A stretch of 64,000 bases of DNA from Hexactinellida sp. DTS-2022 (GCA_028753945.1 JAPNXP010000008.1:4774001-4838000), one strand, 5' to 3'. Shown: positions 46,709-58,552, numbered from the stretch's first letter. Numbers and translations: made by a program. The notes: a model not told the origin generated them from the sequence alone.

Positions 46709-49700
46709 ATGGCTGATCTGAGCTCGATTGAGCGATTTGATATTTCAGAAGAAAATGAATTGCATCGTAAATTGCTTGCTTTGAACATTGCAAGCAAACA
46801 TTTCGAGTTTATACGCTTCAAGGGCAAAAAGTTTATTAACAATCCCGAATTACTGTCACTCAAGCTGGGCATTTCAATTGAACAGGCGAGTGGCGTTCTT
46901 GAAGCGCTGGAGTTATCGGAAAATGAGTGCCTGAGCGAACAAGAGATTAGCTCAATAGAAACATGTTTGAAAAATCATCCACAAATTCAAAGTGCGAAAA
47001 AAATTGCACTATTTTGTGAAATTGATGAAGAATTGGTCGCAGAATATTTAGAATCCAGACCGCTCAGTGACAGCCAGAAAGATATCATCAGTGAACTCTT
47101 TAACAAAGGATCTTCCATCGATGATATAGCATATAAACTGAAACTATCGTCCAATAGGAAGATTCTGGAATTTGTTGATAATAAGTTTATAACATTCTGC
47201 GGAGCAGAAGGTCAGAAAATATTGGAAATAATACAGAGACAGAAAAACATAGGCGTACAAACCAGTTCTAAATTAAGAGAAATGATAAAATCTCGAAATC
47301 TTAAACTCCAAAACACACTCTATTACATTTTGAAAACAAAAGATAAACAGGAATATGAACTTGTACGAAAATACTTCGAAAAGTTCGATGAGTCAAGAAA
47401 CTTCTTTGAATTCGACACAAATCTAAGCATTCAGGACATTCTAATCATCAGAGACAGCGGTCTAAACATAGAACAGCTGAGCATTAAGCTGAATAAGGTA
47501 GAGTCCGTGATAAAAAATCTTTTGAGACAATACTTTCCAAACCAGGAAGAGATAGACTATTATGCTAATTGTCAATATAAAAAAATCGAAGATTTGGTAG
47601 CTAATTTTGGTAAAGAAACGAAAACATTTCGCACGTATAGGACCATAGTTACAGAGTCATTTGATACTATGATAGAGAGAACAGAGGGAGTGGGCCCTGC
47701 CGACCCCAGGGAAACTTTCAACCAGCTCTTGCCTTTGGTATTCTACTATTTAAAGTGCAGCCTCTCCTTAGAAACTATTACAAGGATAATCGCGAAAGAG
47801 TGCAGAATTGCAATCACTAGCTACGACATATTCCATATGACATTCCAGCTGTCTGACCCTGTAGTTAGGAGTCTCTGCATTGAACACTATTCATTCAGCA
47901 ATCCAGTCCCGCTCTACTATCCGAGAATTAAAACTGAGCTTCTAAAGGGGGGAAAGATCGAACTCGGCCTCTGCACAGAACTGTGGTACTGCATGCAAGA
48001 GTATCGTGGACTGGTGTCATTCGGAATAGGACAAGCTAGTTGGAATCCAATCGGAAAGTCACACTTGCTAGATTTGATGTTTGAGGCAGATTTCGTAGAA
48101 GGAAATCCTCAAAATAGCGCATTTCATTTACAGTCTATAGACATTCAGTTGACTAAGAATCTATTCGGGAAACTGAACACTAAATCTACAGAAACAGAAG
48201 AAACTACAAAATGGGCGTACATCGACTGCCACAGATACTCAGATCCAAAGGTCATTAGAATAATCTGTCAGCATTTGGATATTGCGCTAATTCATGTCAG
48301 TTATTCTGATTACAAGGAAAACTATTCAAAAATAACAGAAGAAATTCATCACTTGGAAACTTGCTTGTTGCATCTGTACGTGTTTATCAGAGACTGTGAT
48401 GAGACTGAAGCTATAATTTCACAAAACTATACAAGGAAAAATACTTTTATTTTCCTTCCCAACCTAACGAAAAGAAATATTGTTGTCCATCCAACTCTGA
48501 AAACAATCGGTTATGAGATACTACATTTGAAGAATCCCAAACTGATCGGAACAGAGTTCATAGAGTCTCTAATGAAGGAACTGAAAAGTCCCAACTTGAG
48601 CGAGATAGAAACCGATAAGAAACTGATACAAAAAATAATCGATTACATCAAAAAACACCCCATGTCAATTGAAGAAATAAATTTTTCTTTCCTAAGCTAC
48701 TACCCTAGCTTTGTGAAATACATGAGCTTATACTATAAAGCGTGTATTGAAACGGACTATAAGGCCACTAAAGCTTTGAATATGCGCTGTGTGAAGCTCA
48801 AAGAATCCCTAGAAAAGAGTAAAATGGGAGATATCTCATTGAGTTTCAATGATATTCTTGAGAGAGATTATTCGGGACTCTTACTGTGGAAGTTATCACA
48901 AGAGCTCTCTGCACTGACAAACCAGGTATCAGAGCGGAATCCCAATGACAAATACAGCATCGAAATACTCTGGAGAGAAGCTCTGTTGTCTAGCAAGTAT
49001 GGAAATAATTCGACAAATAGCTACACAGAGAAATTTGCTAAGAACTTCAGTAGTCACGTGGAGAGAGGAGAGGCGTTCGAGCTAATTGACGGAGACAATC
49101 TGAGGTTCTTTAACAACGACATTCATGCTCTGCTAAGACAGTTGTACAAGAAGCAATACGATGAGTTGAGTATCATTAATAAAGGAAAGAAAGTATGCAT
49201 AAGACAGGCTCCAATTGTAGTTAGCATATTGGGACGCCAGAGCTCTGGAAAATCAACACTCCTCAACTACTGTTTTGGTTGCAAGTTCCTAACCAGTGCT
49301 GGTAGGTGCACTAGAGGCATATACGGGTCTCTAGCCAGACTGAGTAGGCCTATTAATCTCACAAACCAATTCCTAATTCTGGACACAGAGGGCCTCGACG
49401 CGGGCAGCAAAAGGGAAATTTCCGATATAAACTTTGACAGAACAATGGTGTTATTCTGTCTAGCTGTATCTCAGGTGGTTATTATTAATATCAAGGGAGA
49501 GCTAGGCGAAGATATGCAGAACATGCTGCAGATATGCGCTCACTCCCTACTCAAACTAAAGGTAAGCAAGGTAGTAGCTCCCAAGATATTCTTTGTTCTC
49601 AATCAAGTGGCAGACCCAGATACTAGCAAGCATTTAGACGCAATGGATACTCTGCTAAGGAAACTGGGAGAAGAGTCTGATCTAATGGAATTAGAAGGCA

Positions 49701-52700
49701 CGAAGATCTCGGATTTAATTCAAGTCTCGAGAGATAATCTAATCATACTACCTTCAGCATTTAATTGTGTTCCTATGAACATGCCAGCATCAAAGCTATT
49801 CGATTTGGAAGTGAATAAACTCTCTCCAGCGGTTGTTTTTGCAAACAAATGTGCTGAATTAAGACAGTCTATTATCAATCAGCTGATCGAAATGCCACCT
49901 GACGAGAGCGCTACTTTCAAATCAATGAAGGAATGGCTGGAAATGTCCGGAGTCATTTGGGAATCAATAATCAGATACCAAGACATAGTCAAGTATAGGA
50001 ATGTGGATGAATTGATGAGTTATAATTACCTCAGAATGGTGGTCAGTGATTCATTGCAGAACCACATTTTCAAACATAAGAAAGAGTTCGACAATATTAT
50101 AGAACAGTTGATTAGAGAAGTTAAAGTAATAACAAAATTACAATCTCAAACTATAATATTGGAAGAAAAGATGTTGAAGTTCGACGAGACATATAATGTA
50201 CATCATGAAAGATGCTTGATAGAATTTAAAAATATATGTCAAAATGACCGATTACTTAAGAAAACGAATCATGTCTGTGAAGAAATGAGATCCAATCTAG
50301 TGAGACTAATTTACATAGAGAGAAAGAACTACAAGGATAGACTCAAGTACCAAATTAAAGCTGTTTTGACAGAAATTAAGCTGTCTGAAAACATGGGGAA
50401 ATTTCAAGATAAAATCTCGACTAACATAGATAGATATCTAGATAAGAGTAAGGAAGAACAAACAGAAGCATTTGAAGAAATATGGAAAGAGTGTTTCGGA
50501 GATAATGAGGGAGAAGAAGAGAACGAGAGAGTTGAATATTTCGATGATCTGTATACTATCTTCAAAATGGAATCGAAAACAATGGAGAACAAAGGAACTA
50601 TTATTGATCTTCTTCATAAATCAAACTTCGATATGAATGAAGCAATACAACTAATAAGAACAGAGATACAACAAAGTTTTGAAGGAAACTCTATATACAG
50701 TATAACGGAGGATTTCGTCTATCCATGCATGCGAAACAACAAACCGATAAAAGAGATGACTCCATTCACAGGAGAGGTCAGGTATGAATATTTGGGTCAG
50801 GATACGCTGTACAAAGTGGACGATAGCTCCATTAATCCGCTGTTTGCACTAGCTGTTATTCCACAAATTAGTGAATGGGTACCTAAGTGCTGTCACTCTC
50901 TCGTGAACTACTGCTCTGGCTACTATAACCACGCAGACATAACATGGAAACTGGAGGAGAGAGAACAGATCATGCAACTAGCATCTGTCCTTAAGGATCC
51001 AAACAATACAGGTGAAAGTACATGGAAGAAGTTAATTGATAACATTTCTTCAAAAGTTCTGGAAATAATCGAATCTGGTCCTGAAATAACTCAAGGCACC
51101 GTCAAACAACTTGTCAATTTCTTGTGTTCCACTCTCAAACATGTTAATTATGAGATTAATTATATTCAAGCGAGGTTGACCATCGCAGCTGAGAGGGCGC
51201 TATCTACTCTTGTATTCGCGTATGCATTCAAATCAAAATGGGGTTTGAAAGAACACATAAATACTCAAAGTAGATTGAGTAACGAAGGAGAGAAACTCAG
51301 GAAGAAGGAGTATTTCTTAAGTGCGATTTTGAAAAGTCAGATGGCACGGGGAGACTGGGATAGGAAGGAATTGAGGCTAAATGATCGAAAAACTTCTAAC
51401 TTCTTCGCTTTAGAATTCTTAGAGGCTGTGAAGAGAGGTGTCATAACGGATGAGCAAAATAGGGTTGAGCAGAAATTCAGAGACAAGAGGGGCACCTTAT
51501 CCTACAAGAGCATTCTCTTACAAATTGAAGAGCAAATAACGAAAGAACTAGAAACAGAGCCTGGTAAAGAATTAATCAATCAAAATAATATAATAATTCA
51601 ATCCATTTGCAACCGAAATGAGATAGTGCAGAGGGAATTCAACAGAAAATGGGAAGAACTGGTAGAAAATCTTTCCGGCGAAATATCTAAAAAGATGAAA
51701 GCTCTTTTTAAAAAACAACTAAACAAAATTCAAGTAACACTAACAACGATGTTGCAAAGTCTTAATAAGAAGAATAGAGAAGTAGGAGAAACAGGATTTG
51801 ATTCAGACAGCATTTTTATGTTGGATAGTAAACACGTGGAATGGGTAGAACAAACAAGAGAAAGTTTATTAAAGACAGCTGTGATATATCTGGAAATGTA
51901 TTTGGACCCAAACGTAACTCCAAATCGATTACAAACATTTATCAACAATTCTTTCAAAGTAGAAGGTACCAAATTTGTAAAGAAAAAAAATGCCAGTCTT
52001 TGTCAAAAACCAATTGATCAGAGACTTAACCTGGATAATGAGACATTCAAAAAGTTAGCAAACACAAAAATGTTCAATTCTGTGCAAATATTCAATATCC
52101 ACGAGTACATAAGAGAATTTAAATCTACTTTAGATAGCTATCAATTTGAATTGAGCAGAGCCAAGCTAGAAGAGATGATAAAAACCCTTAGAGATGAGTA
52201 CTCCTCTCTGGTTCTCAACTGTCCGTCCCAATGCCCCAGCTGCGGGAAATTCTGTGAGAAGGAGATCCATCCTCACGATGGGAAATGCCAAATAAAAACA
52301 GGACACCAGATATGTTCAATGGGAGGGAAGGTGTGGAAGAATGACAGAGATAGAACCGCTATTCTATTCATGTGTGATGATTATAAAAATGATACACTTG
52401 TACAAATACCTGGTCATAAAATGACCTGGAGTAAGTTCAAGGAACAAACTGGAAACGAATGGGATTGGACTCTACCTAATGATAGAGAATACAAAGCATT
52501 ACAAAAAAAAAACAGAGAAAAAATGAAAAAAATTTGGGATAAATTCGGAAAAGGAATCTTGAACTACCATGCCTCTAAAGGAGTGGATATCAAATACATT
52601 TCTTATTCAGAATTTAATGAGAATTTAATCACATATCGCATTTGTTTCGTGATCGATGGGACTAGCTCAATGCGCAAAGAGATTGATAGGGCCAGAGTAT

Positions 52701-53287
52701 CAGTGATACAACTCATTAGCCTCTATGAACATGGAGGTAAACAAGCTGTATTTAAGATAGTTATTTATCGAGATCATTGTGACGGTGATAAAATAATTGA
52801 ACAGTGTCCTAGAGGATCGAGTTTCACTCCGGATCATCACAGCATCGAAGACTTCCTTTTTAGAGTCAGAGTACATGGCGGGGGAGATACCCCTGAGGCT
52901 GTGTTAGATGGACTTGCTACTGCTACAACGAAGTGTGATTGGACAACTCCCGAAGGCTTTACAAACATAATTATTCACATATACGACGCTCCTCCCCATG
53001 GCAACTTTCCTGATTACAAATCTCACAGCTCCGACAGCAGTCCAGGAAACTGCTGTTGCTGTAACCATGGAACTCTGTGTAATTTTGATTGGGACAGAGA
53101 TGTCTGGAAGAAAATGCACGAATTGGGCATTGAGTATAACGGGATAAGCACTGGAGGAAAGTTTGATAACTTCGAAGCTGCAATGAAATCAAACCTAGGG
53201 ATGCTGTGTGGAGATTTCCAGTTAGTGGGGAAAGAGACAGTGAATGACGCCATCCTAAGTATCTTCATTGACTACAAAACGGACTAA
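46709..53287 (+). CDS. Very large inducible GTPase-like protein with C-terminal vWA domain
   Basis: A single 2192-residue exon. Residues 1-380 are helical with short repeats; 842-849 is GRQSSGKS (G1/P-loop), with FLTSAGRCTRGIYGSL after it, DTEGLDAG at 892-899 (G3) and LNQVAD near 965 (G4-like). This SGRCTRG-type G domain is the signature of the VLIG/GVIN family, interferon-inducible dynamin-related GTPases of vertebrates. About 1000-1830 is a long coiled-coil stalk. From 1838 there is a Cys/His cluster (CPSQCPSCGKFCEKEIHPHDG) seen in the C-terminal part of VLIG proteins. From about 1975 there is a vWA fold with DGTSSM (1983-1988) and GGGDTPEA (2057-2064), a largely intact MIDAS site. Vertebrate VLIGs lack this vWA domain. 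An immune role is inferred by family only. Confidence 0.9.
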   Translation: MADLSSIERFDISEENELHRKLLALNIASKHFEFIRFKGKKFINNPELLSLKLGISIEQASGVLEALELSENECLSEQEISSIETCLKNHPQIQSAKKIALFCEIDEELVAEYLESRPLSDSQKDIISELFNKGSSIDDIAYKLKLSSNRKILEFVDNKFITFCGAEGQKILEIIQRQKNIGVQTSSKLREMIKSRNLKLQNTLYYILKTKDKQEYELVRKYFEKFDESRNFFEFDTNLSIQDILIIRDSGLNIEQLSIKLNKVESVIKNLLRQYFPNQEEIDYYANCQYKKIEDLVANFGKETKTFRTYRTIVTESFDTMIERTEGVGPADPRETFNQLLPLVFYYLKCSLSLETITRIIAKECRIAITSYDIFHMTFQLSDPVVRSLCIEHYSFSNPVPLYYPRIKTELLKGGKIELGLCTELWYCMQEYRGLVSFGIGQASWNPIGKSHLLDLMFEADFVEGNPQNSAFHLQSIDIQLTKNLFGKLNTKSTETEETTKWAYIDCHRYSDPKVIRIICQHLDIALIHVSYSDYKENYSKITEEIHHLETCLLHLYVFIRDCDETEAIISQNYTRKNTFIFLPNLTKRNIVVHPTLKTIGYEILHLKNPKLIGTEFIESLMKELKSPNLSEIETDKKLIQKIIDYIKKHPMSIEEINFSFLSYYPSFVKYMSLYYKACIETDYKATKALNMRCVKLKESLEKSKMGDISLSFNDILERDYSGLLLWKLSQELSALTNQVSERNPNDKYSIEILWREALLSSKYGNNSTNSYTEKFAKNFSSHVERGEAFELIDGDNLRFFNNDIHALLRQLYKKQYDELSIINKGKKVCIRQAPIVVSILGRQSSGKSTLLNYCFGCKFLTSAGRCTRGIYGSLARLSRPINLTNQFLILDTEGLDAGSKREISDINFDRTMVLFCLAVSQVVIINIKGELGEDMQNMLQICAHSLLKLKVSKVVAPKIFFVLNQVADPDTSKHLDAMDTLLRKLGEESDLMELEGTKISDLIQVSRDNLIILPSAFNCVPMNMPASKLFDLEVNKLSPAVVFANKCAELRQSIINQLIEMPPDESATFKSMKEWLEMSGVIWESIIRYQDIVKYRNVDELMSYNYLRMVVSDSLQNHIFKHKKEFDNIIEQLIREVKVITKLQSQTIILEEKMLKFDETYNVHHERCLIEFKNICQNDRLLKKTNHVCEEMRSNLVRLIYIERKNYKDRLKYQIKAVLTEIKLSENMGKFQDKISTNIDRYLDKSKEEQTEAFEEIWKECFGDNEGEEENERVEYFDDLYTIFKMESKTMENKGTIIDLLHKSNFDMNEAIQLIRTEIQQSFEGNSIYSITEDFVYPCMRNNKPIKEMTPFTGEVRYEYLGQDTLYKVDDSSINPLFALAVIPQISEWVPKCCHSLVNYCSGYYNHADITWKLEEREQIMQLASVLKDPNNTGESTWKKLIDNISSKVLEIIESGPEITQGTVKQLVNFLCSTLKHVNYEINYIQARLTIAAERALSTLVFAYAFKSKWGLKEHINTQSRLSNEGEKLRKKEYFLSAILKSQMARGDWDRKELRLNDRKTSNFFALEFLEAVKRGVITDEQNRVEQKFRDKRGTLSYKSILLQIEEQITKELETEPGKELINQNNIIIQSICNRNEIVQREFNRKWEELVENLSGEISKKMKALFKKQLNKIQVTLTTMLQSLNKKNREVGETGFDSDSIFMLDSKHVEWVEQTRESLLKTAVIYLEMYLDPNVTPNRLQTFINNSFKVEGTKFVKKKNASLCQKPIDQRLNLDNETFKKLANTKMFNSVQIFNIHEYIREFKSTLDSYQFELSRAKLEEMIKTLRDEYSSLVLNCPSQCPSCGKFCEKEIHPHDGKCQIKTGHQICSMGGKVWKNDRDRTAILFMCDDYKNDTLVQIPGHKMTWSKFKEQTGNEWDWTLPNDREYKALQKKNREKMKKIWDKFGKGILNYHASKGVDIKYISYSEFNENLITYRICFVIDGTSSMRKEIDRARVSVIQLISLYEHGGKQAVFKIVIYRDHCDGDKIIEQCPRGSSFTPDHHSIEDFLFRVRVHGGGDTPEAVLDGLATATTKCDWTTPEGFTNIIIHIYDAPPHGNFPDYKSHSSDSSPGNCCCCNHGTLCNFDWDRDVWKKMHELGIEYNGISTGGKFDNFEAAMKSNLGMLCGDFQLVGKETVNDAILSIFIDYKTD

Positions 53288-54137
53288 TTTGTATTGTAGA
53301 TACCAAACACTAATTAGTTAGTAGTAGTTAGGTACTAAATACTTTTATTCTCAGTAAGTTAGTGTGTCTCTCCCTTCCCTATATTGTTTTGAGCTCTTTC
53401 TATATGAGATGTATATTTCTTGTATTGTTGTTATTTTTTGCAGGTGTTGCATGTACAACACGTCCAGATGTACAACAGAGATGTAATATATGATATACAG
53501 TCAACGTCCATAAATACGAGGGTTGGACCAGCGGGCCTTCACCGGTAAATGAAAAATTAGAGCCGTGCCAACCGTTTTTGAGGGCGTAGTTTGACCCACC
53601 TTTATGCGAGTGTACTTTTACTCGGAGTTTACCCGGACTCTGGGTAGTTTCTGAAGCCTATGAATCAAGGTTGAAACCGAATATTATTTGCCGAATATTT
53701 GGTATTTGGTTGCCAACCTGATATCACTATTCGACCTTGCTATGAACACGTTTGTAGCGCGCACAATAGGTAAGAAAACAGCTCATTAGAGTAATTAGGT
53801 GTCTCTTTGTTATCTCAGTGGAGCATACAATAGGTAACAGTTAAGAACCGATAACATGTTAGAACCAGTGATACAGCATAAGTAACGACATAGGCAGTAT
53901 AGTATGTATACTAATTAAATAATATACTACCAATAAGAAACAACTTCTGGTGCCATGAGTAATGTTTATAGAAGCAAGTAACTGTTACAATTGTGTGTGT
54001 GTGTTGTGTTGTACTATTTTAATGTAAACAGGAGTGAGAATATAAATAGAGTACAGAATACAAATCGAGGTTACAAATCCTATAAAACGGTTAAAACATA
54101 ACCTACTCCAATACAGTAGTATCACAACACAAAGCGG

Positions 54138-55800
54138 TTAGTTCAGCTCAAAGTTAATCCCCCCGTCTCCGCCCCCGCTGAACAGGTCCCCCTTCTTCTG
54201 GTGCACCTGCACAGGTCCCCCCTGAGCCGCCTGCAGCTGCACCATCGTGGCGGCCACTCCCGGGGGCGGGGGCTATAAGCACACGGTTAATGCATATAGT
54301 ACAGTGGCAGTAGAACTCGGGATGTACGTACTACAGTGTAACCTCGGTAGTTGGAACACCAATGGACGGTAAAAATATGTTCGCTTTATCCGGAGTTCGT
54401 ATTAACCGGAGTAATACCCATTGAATAGCCATTGTAGGGACCTAATTTGTGGAACTGTTTGTTCGTATTATATTAATTAACCGTGTTCGTAGTAACAGGT
54501 TCTACTGTAAAACGAACAAACAGTTCCACAAAATCAGGTCCCTACAATGGCTATTCAATGGGTATTACTCCGGTTAATACGAACTCCGGATAAAGCGAAC
54601 AAATTTTTACCATCCGTTGGTGTTCGTATTACAGAGGTTCTACTGTACTTATTTGTTAACCAAGTTTATAAAGCAGTGTGTATTTCTATGTAGAGTACAC
54701 TCGGTTAGTACGTACTCATTCCATCCCCAGGGGGTACGTTATACGTTATAACCGAGTCTACTGCATTACAGAGGAACATAGCTCACAGGAACGGATGCTT
54801 GCTCTCCGGGGTTAAACCTGGCCCCCGCTTCGAATTGTCCTACTTGCACAGCTGGCTGTAGAGAGAGAGAGAGAGAATAAATAGAACCTCACACTAAGCA
54901 TACCTAGCGTATTTAATCGAATAGTAGCCTAGGCGATTATTGTGTTTTTTGCCATTTTGGGACCAAAAAATGTTAATAATAAAAATGTGATATTCTTGAA
55001 AATTCCTATAGATATTTGCCTAGGCTACTATTCGAGTACTACCTGCATACCTGATACATAGCTGGATAACCAGGGGCGGGAGGGTACCCCTGGGGAGGGT
55101 ACCCTTGAGGAGGGTACCCCTGGGGAGGGATTCCTTGGGGAGGGTAACCAGTGACAGGGGGATAGCTGGGGGCAGGGGGGTACTGTCCGGGAGCTGTGTA
55201 AGGGGGTGGAGCCTGTAAGGAATAGGGTAATAGCATATCCATGGTACATTATACAGTGGTATCGGATATAAGAACATCGTCGGGAACTGCAGTGTTCTTA
55301 TACCCGACATGTTCTTATAACCGATATCTACTGTATAGGAACTATGATAGGATATCCATGGTGCATTATAATAACTTAACACCTCAGCAGGGCCAGCTTG
55401 CGGGGGGTAAGCGCCGGGGGGCGGGGCCTGGGTGGGGTACCCACCGGTCTGTTTGGGGTAAGATGCTCCTCCTACAGAATGCAATGCTTATAGGAAGTTA
55501 TATAGTAGGGACTATCTAACTTATAGGTACCAATAGTAGATATAAGGAATTATCCAGGAGCGCGAGACGCTCCTTATGGAGTAGGTTTATTGGCAAATTT
55601 GAATTTAGGAGCGCGAAATTTTGGAATCCTCTCCTATACCGTAACATAAATTTGTGATTTAGACGTATGAAAATTGTATCAGACCAGGATTAGGAGCGTA
55701 TTTACAAATGGCTGTATAATACACTGGTATAGGCTGTAGGTTGATTGGTTAATTACTCACCAGGGGCTGGGGACTTCTTCTTCTTGCCGAAAAAATTCAT
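54138..55800 (-). CDS. DAZAP2: DAZ-associated protein 2
   Basis: DAZAP2 is a small Pro-rich adaptor that binds WW domains and many signalling partners. Exons 55800-55761, 55471-55383, 55212-55051, 54855-54787 and 54272-54138 join in consistent phase to 164 residues, against about 168 in vertebrates. The family signature is intact: GQFEAGARFNPGE, then PPPPPGVAATMVQLQAAQG, then QKKGDLFSGGGDGG (vertebrate form GGYDAGARFG...PPPPPG...KGNFFMGGSDGG). It has an APPPYTAPGQYPP motif with a PPPY site and four GYPPQ-type repeats, and starts with a basic MNFFGKKKKS not typical of the vertebrate protein. The last residues (INFELN) replace the usual YTIW. Confidence 0.9.
54333..54507. mobile_element. Short palindromic element, word TTCGTATTAAC, copy in tandem
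   Basis: Starts CAGTGTAACCTCGGTAG and ends AGGTTCTACTG next to TA. It is followed directly by an inverted second copy at 54510-54645. Confidence 0.75.
54510..54645. mobile_element. Short palindromic element, word TTCGTATTAAC, adjacent copy
   Basis: Shares AACAGTTCCACAAAATCAGG and GGGTATTACTCCGG with the element at 18978-19163 and ends AGAGGTTCTACTG next to TA. Confidence 0.75.
55254..55333. mobile_element. Short palindromic element, word CCGGTTATAAG
   Basis: A minimal 80-bp copy: CAGTGGTATCGGATATAAG to ACCGATATCTACTG, flanked by TA. Intron of DAZAP2. Confidence 0.75.
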
Positions 55801-56524
55801 TTTATATAAACAGCTAATTATAAATCGAAATGTGTATTTGGGAGTTTAAAGAGAATAGCAACAAAACTGTGAGATGGAATGCATATACTGAGGTGTGAAA
55901 ATATGTCCTATATCCTAAAGAGATGGTATTCTTATACAGAGAATATAACTGATGTATAAACACATTTTAACACCTATAATGTGTGTATAGCTAGTCTCTT
56001 AATTGCAACTAAATAATTCTAATAAACACTAATAATCCAACTTTACTTTGCTAAAAAACTAAAATATAAACCTTTGTAAAAATTCAGTTGTAAACTAACT
56101 GAAATTACGTATTATTATATTTAGAGTAGACTAGGAGTTTTGATCTACAAATTGTAAACAAACAAAACAAACAAACAATTCATATATTAACAATTCAAAA
56201 TATCGTGTGTGTTTATGATTTAAATAATTTCTGATCAATAAAACAGCTGAATAGCTCACAAATACAAACAACAACAAATCTAATAATTTTATAAACAACT
56301 ATACACCCAGTGCTTTATTTACAGAGATTTTATTGGTCATTTCTCCTGAGTTTTCTTCTGTCGCTATAAATAGAAATTAAAATAAATTTAGTAGCAATTT
56401 TATATCAAATACAATATTTCCTAAACTGTCAGTGAGAACCTATAATTTTAACACCCCTTAGGGGTAGCAAATTGTCACATATTTTGTCCGATGGTTTCAA
56501 ATGAGATGTGATTGGTTTAAAGTA

Positions 56525-56710
56525 CAGTTCAAACCGATTTTTTTCTAACCATTTCTTTTCAGATAAAATAGTAAGAAAAAACCGATAGTTAGAAAAAACC
56601 GATGAAAAATACAGTTTAGTTGGAATTTCTTACAAAAGATTGAATTACTAATAGTTAGAATAAACCGATAAGTTAGAATAGCCCGAGTTAGAATAAACCG
56701 GTTTCGACTG
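56525..56710. mobile_element. Short palindromic element, word AACCGATTTTTTTCTAACC
   Basis: Starts CAGTTCAAACCG and ends CCGGTTTCGACTG next to TA. Family typified at 2439-2606. The rest of 55801-56840 is AT-rich with no gene seen. Confidence 0.75.
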
Positions 56711-56840
56711 TATTATTCAAGGAATTATATACGGTTACGTACTACTCCATGGTTAGTCAATAGACTCAATACTATACTATAGCTACAGTATCCATGGTTG
56801 CTTAATACTATAGCTACATAATCCATGATTGCTTAATTAA

Positions 56841-58552
56841 TTAATAATTATCACTAGCTATATTTACCGCAGCAGTATCCATGGTACTCTGCTTGGTGCC
56901 GGCTGTCTGTCTGGCCAGCCTCCTTCTCTCGGCCAGGTCTGCCTCTGTGTTGGATCGGGTGACCCTCAGCCCGGGGCTCTTCTGTCGGGAGAGGCTCTGC
57001 TGGGGGGTCAGCTCGCTCCGGGGCCTCTCTGGCTGTCGGTGCGTCTCTCGTAGCCGGGGCTCCGAGGGGTCGGCGGGGTCCGCGTGGCGAGGGGACACAG
57101 GGGCAGAGGAGGGGGTGTCTAGGGGCACTCTCTCAAATGGGACAATATCCACTTGTTAAACGACCCTACTTATATAACGGCCAACACCTCGATATAAAAC
57201 CGGGAATTTGCATGTTAAAAAAAAGTGCATTTAAATTACAGTCAGGTTATTTTATTGTGAACATTCAAGCGACCAAAAATTGTGTCCATAGTAAGCGAAC
57301 TCAACTTAATACAAACCCTATGTAAGTTGTTAATTGGGACCATAGGGCTTGTTCACAATAAGCAGACCTGACTGTACATATAACAGCTATACTATAATAG
57401 AACCGCTATAGAATGGCTTACCGTCCCTCGGCTGGGATACCCGTCCCCTGCCGGCTTCCTCGTCATCAGAGAACTCCCCCCTTATGCCGGTTCCCTCTGA
57501 GCTCATTATGTCGGTGTAGGTGGGAGGGAGAGACTCCCCTTGTAGCTGTGTAGGGTAATGCATTCCTGAGGGGGCAGGCTGTTGCTGGGGTGGATGCTGC
57601 ATTCCAGAGGGAGCAGTCGGTTGTTGGGATTGGTTCTGCATTCCTGAGGATGGTTGCTGGGGTGCGTACTGCATTCCTGAGGGGGCAGGCGGTTGCTGGG
57701 TTGGGACAGGTTGCAAACCGGGCAAGTTGGCTGTGAATGTCTGGGCCGCATACGCCTATAAATAGAACATAAGTTGGATATGGAACTATAGAGGTTAGTT
57801 CCAGTTATCTCACCTCTGTTGTCTTTTGAATCGCGAAAGAAAACAGAACTCTTCCGAGAGACAACATTCTGCTGCTGATCGAGTTAACAAACATGTCTAT
57901 TTGCTAACAAACAAACAAATAGGTAAACAACAACAAACAAGCAAACAACAAACAAACAAACAAACAACAAACAAACAAACAAACAAACAAACAAACGATA
58001 AACAAACAACAAACAAACAAACAACAAACAAACAACAACCAAACAACAACAACAACAAACAACAAACAGATAGGACTCACCTGTTCATTCTCCATTAACT
58101 GGGGATGCACCAGTCCTGTATACAGTATCTTAGAGCCCTATAGATAACAACATTCCATATATACATAACTGTAACTACGGAGACCCATACTGGAATTGGA
58201 ACTGGAACTAACCCTGAAGAACGGAAGTAGCCACACGGCGATACACAGCTTTAACACCTCGTAGAAGGGGACCCTAGGGGGGGAGGGGTACAAGAATGTC
58301 CCATGATCCCATGGGGCCAGTAGCTAACTCACCACCAGAACAGCCAATCAGTTACGTAGGTTACGCACAGGAAGAGAGAGAACATTATCCAGTATATAAA
58401 CCATCTCGACTGAGGGAAATATATAATAAACAACAACAACAACAACAATAATATATAATAGACACAATTATAGTCCCATCTAGGCTCCTATTAATTACGT
58501 AAATAACAGCCTTAGTCAGGTTGTTGTATATACTAATAGCAGGTGTTAAGTG

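Noticed and set aside
57826-58098. Frame of KQTNKQTNKQ repeats
   Set aside because: Translation of the CAAA microsatellite in a REEP intron.
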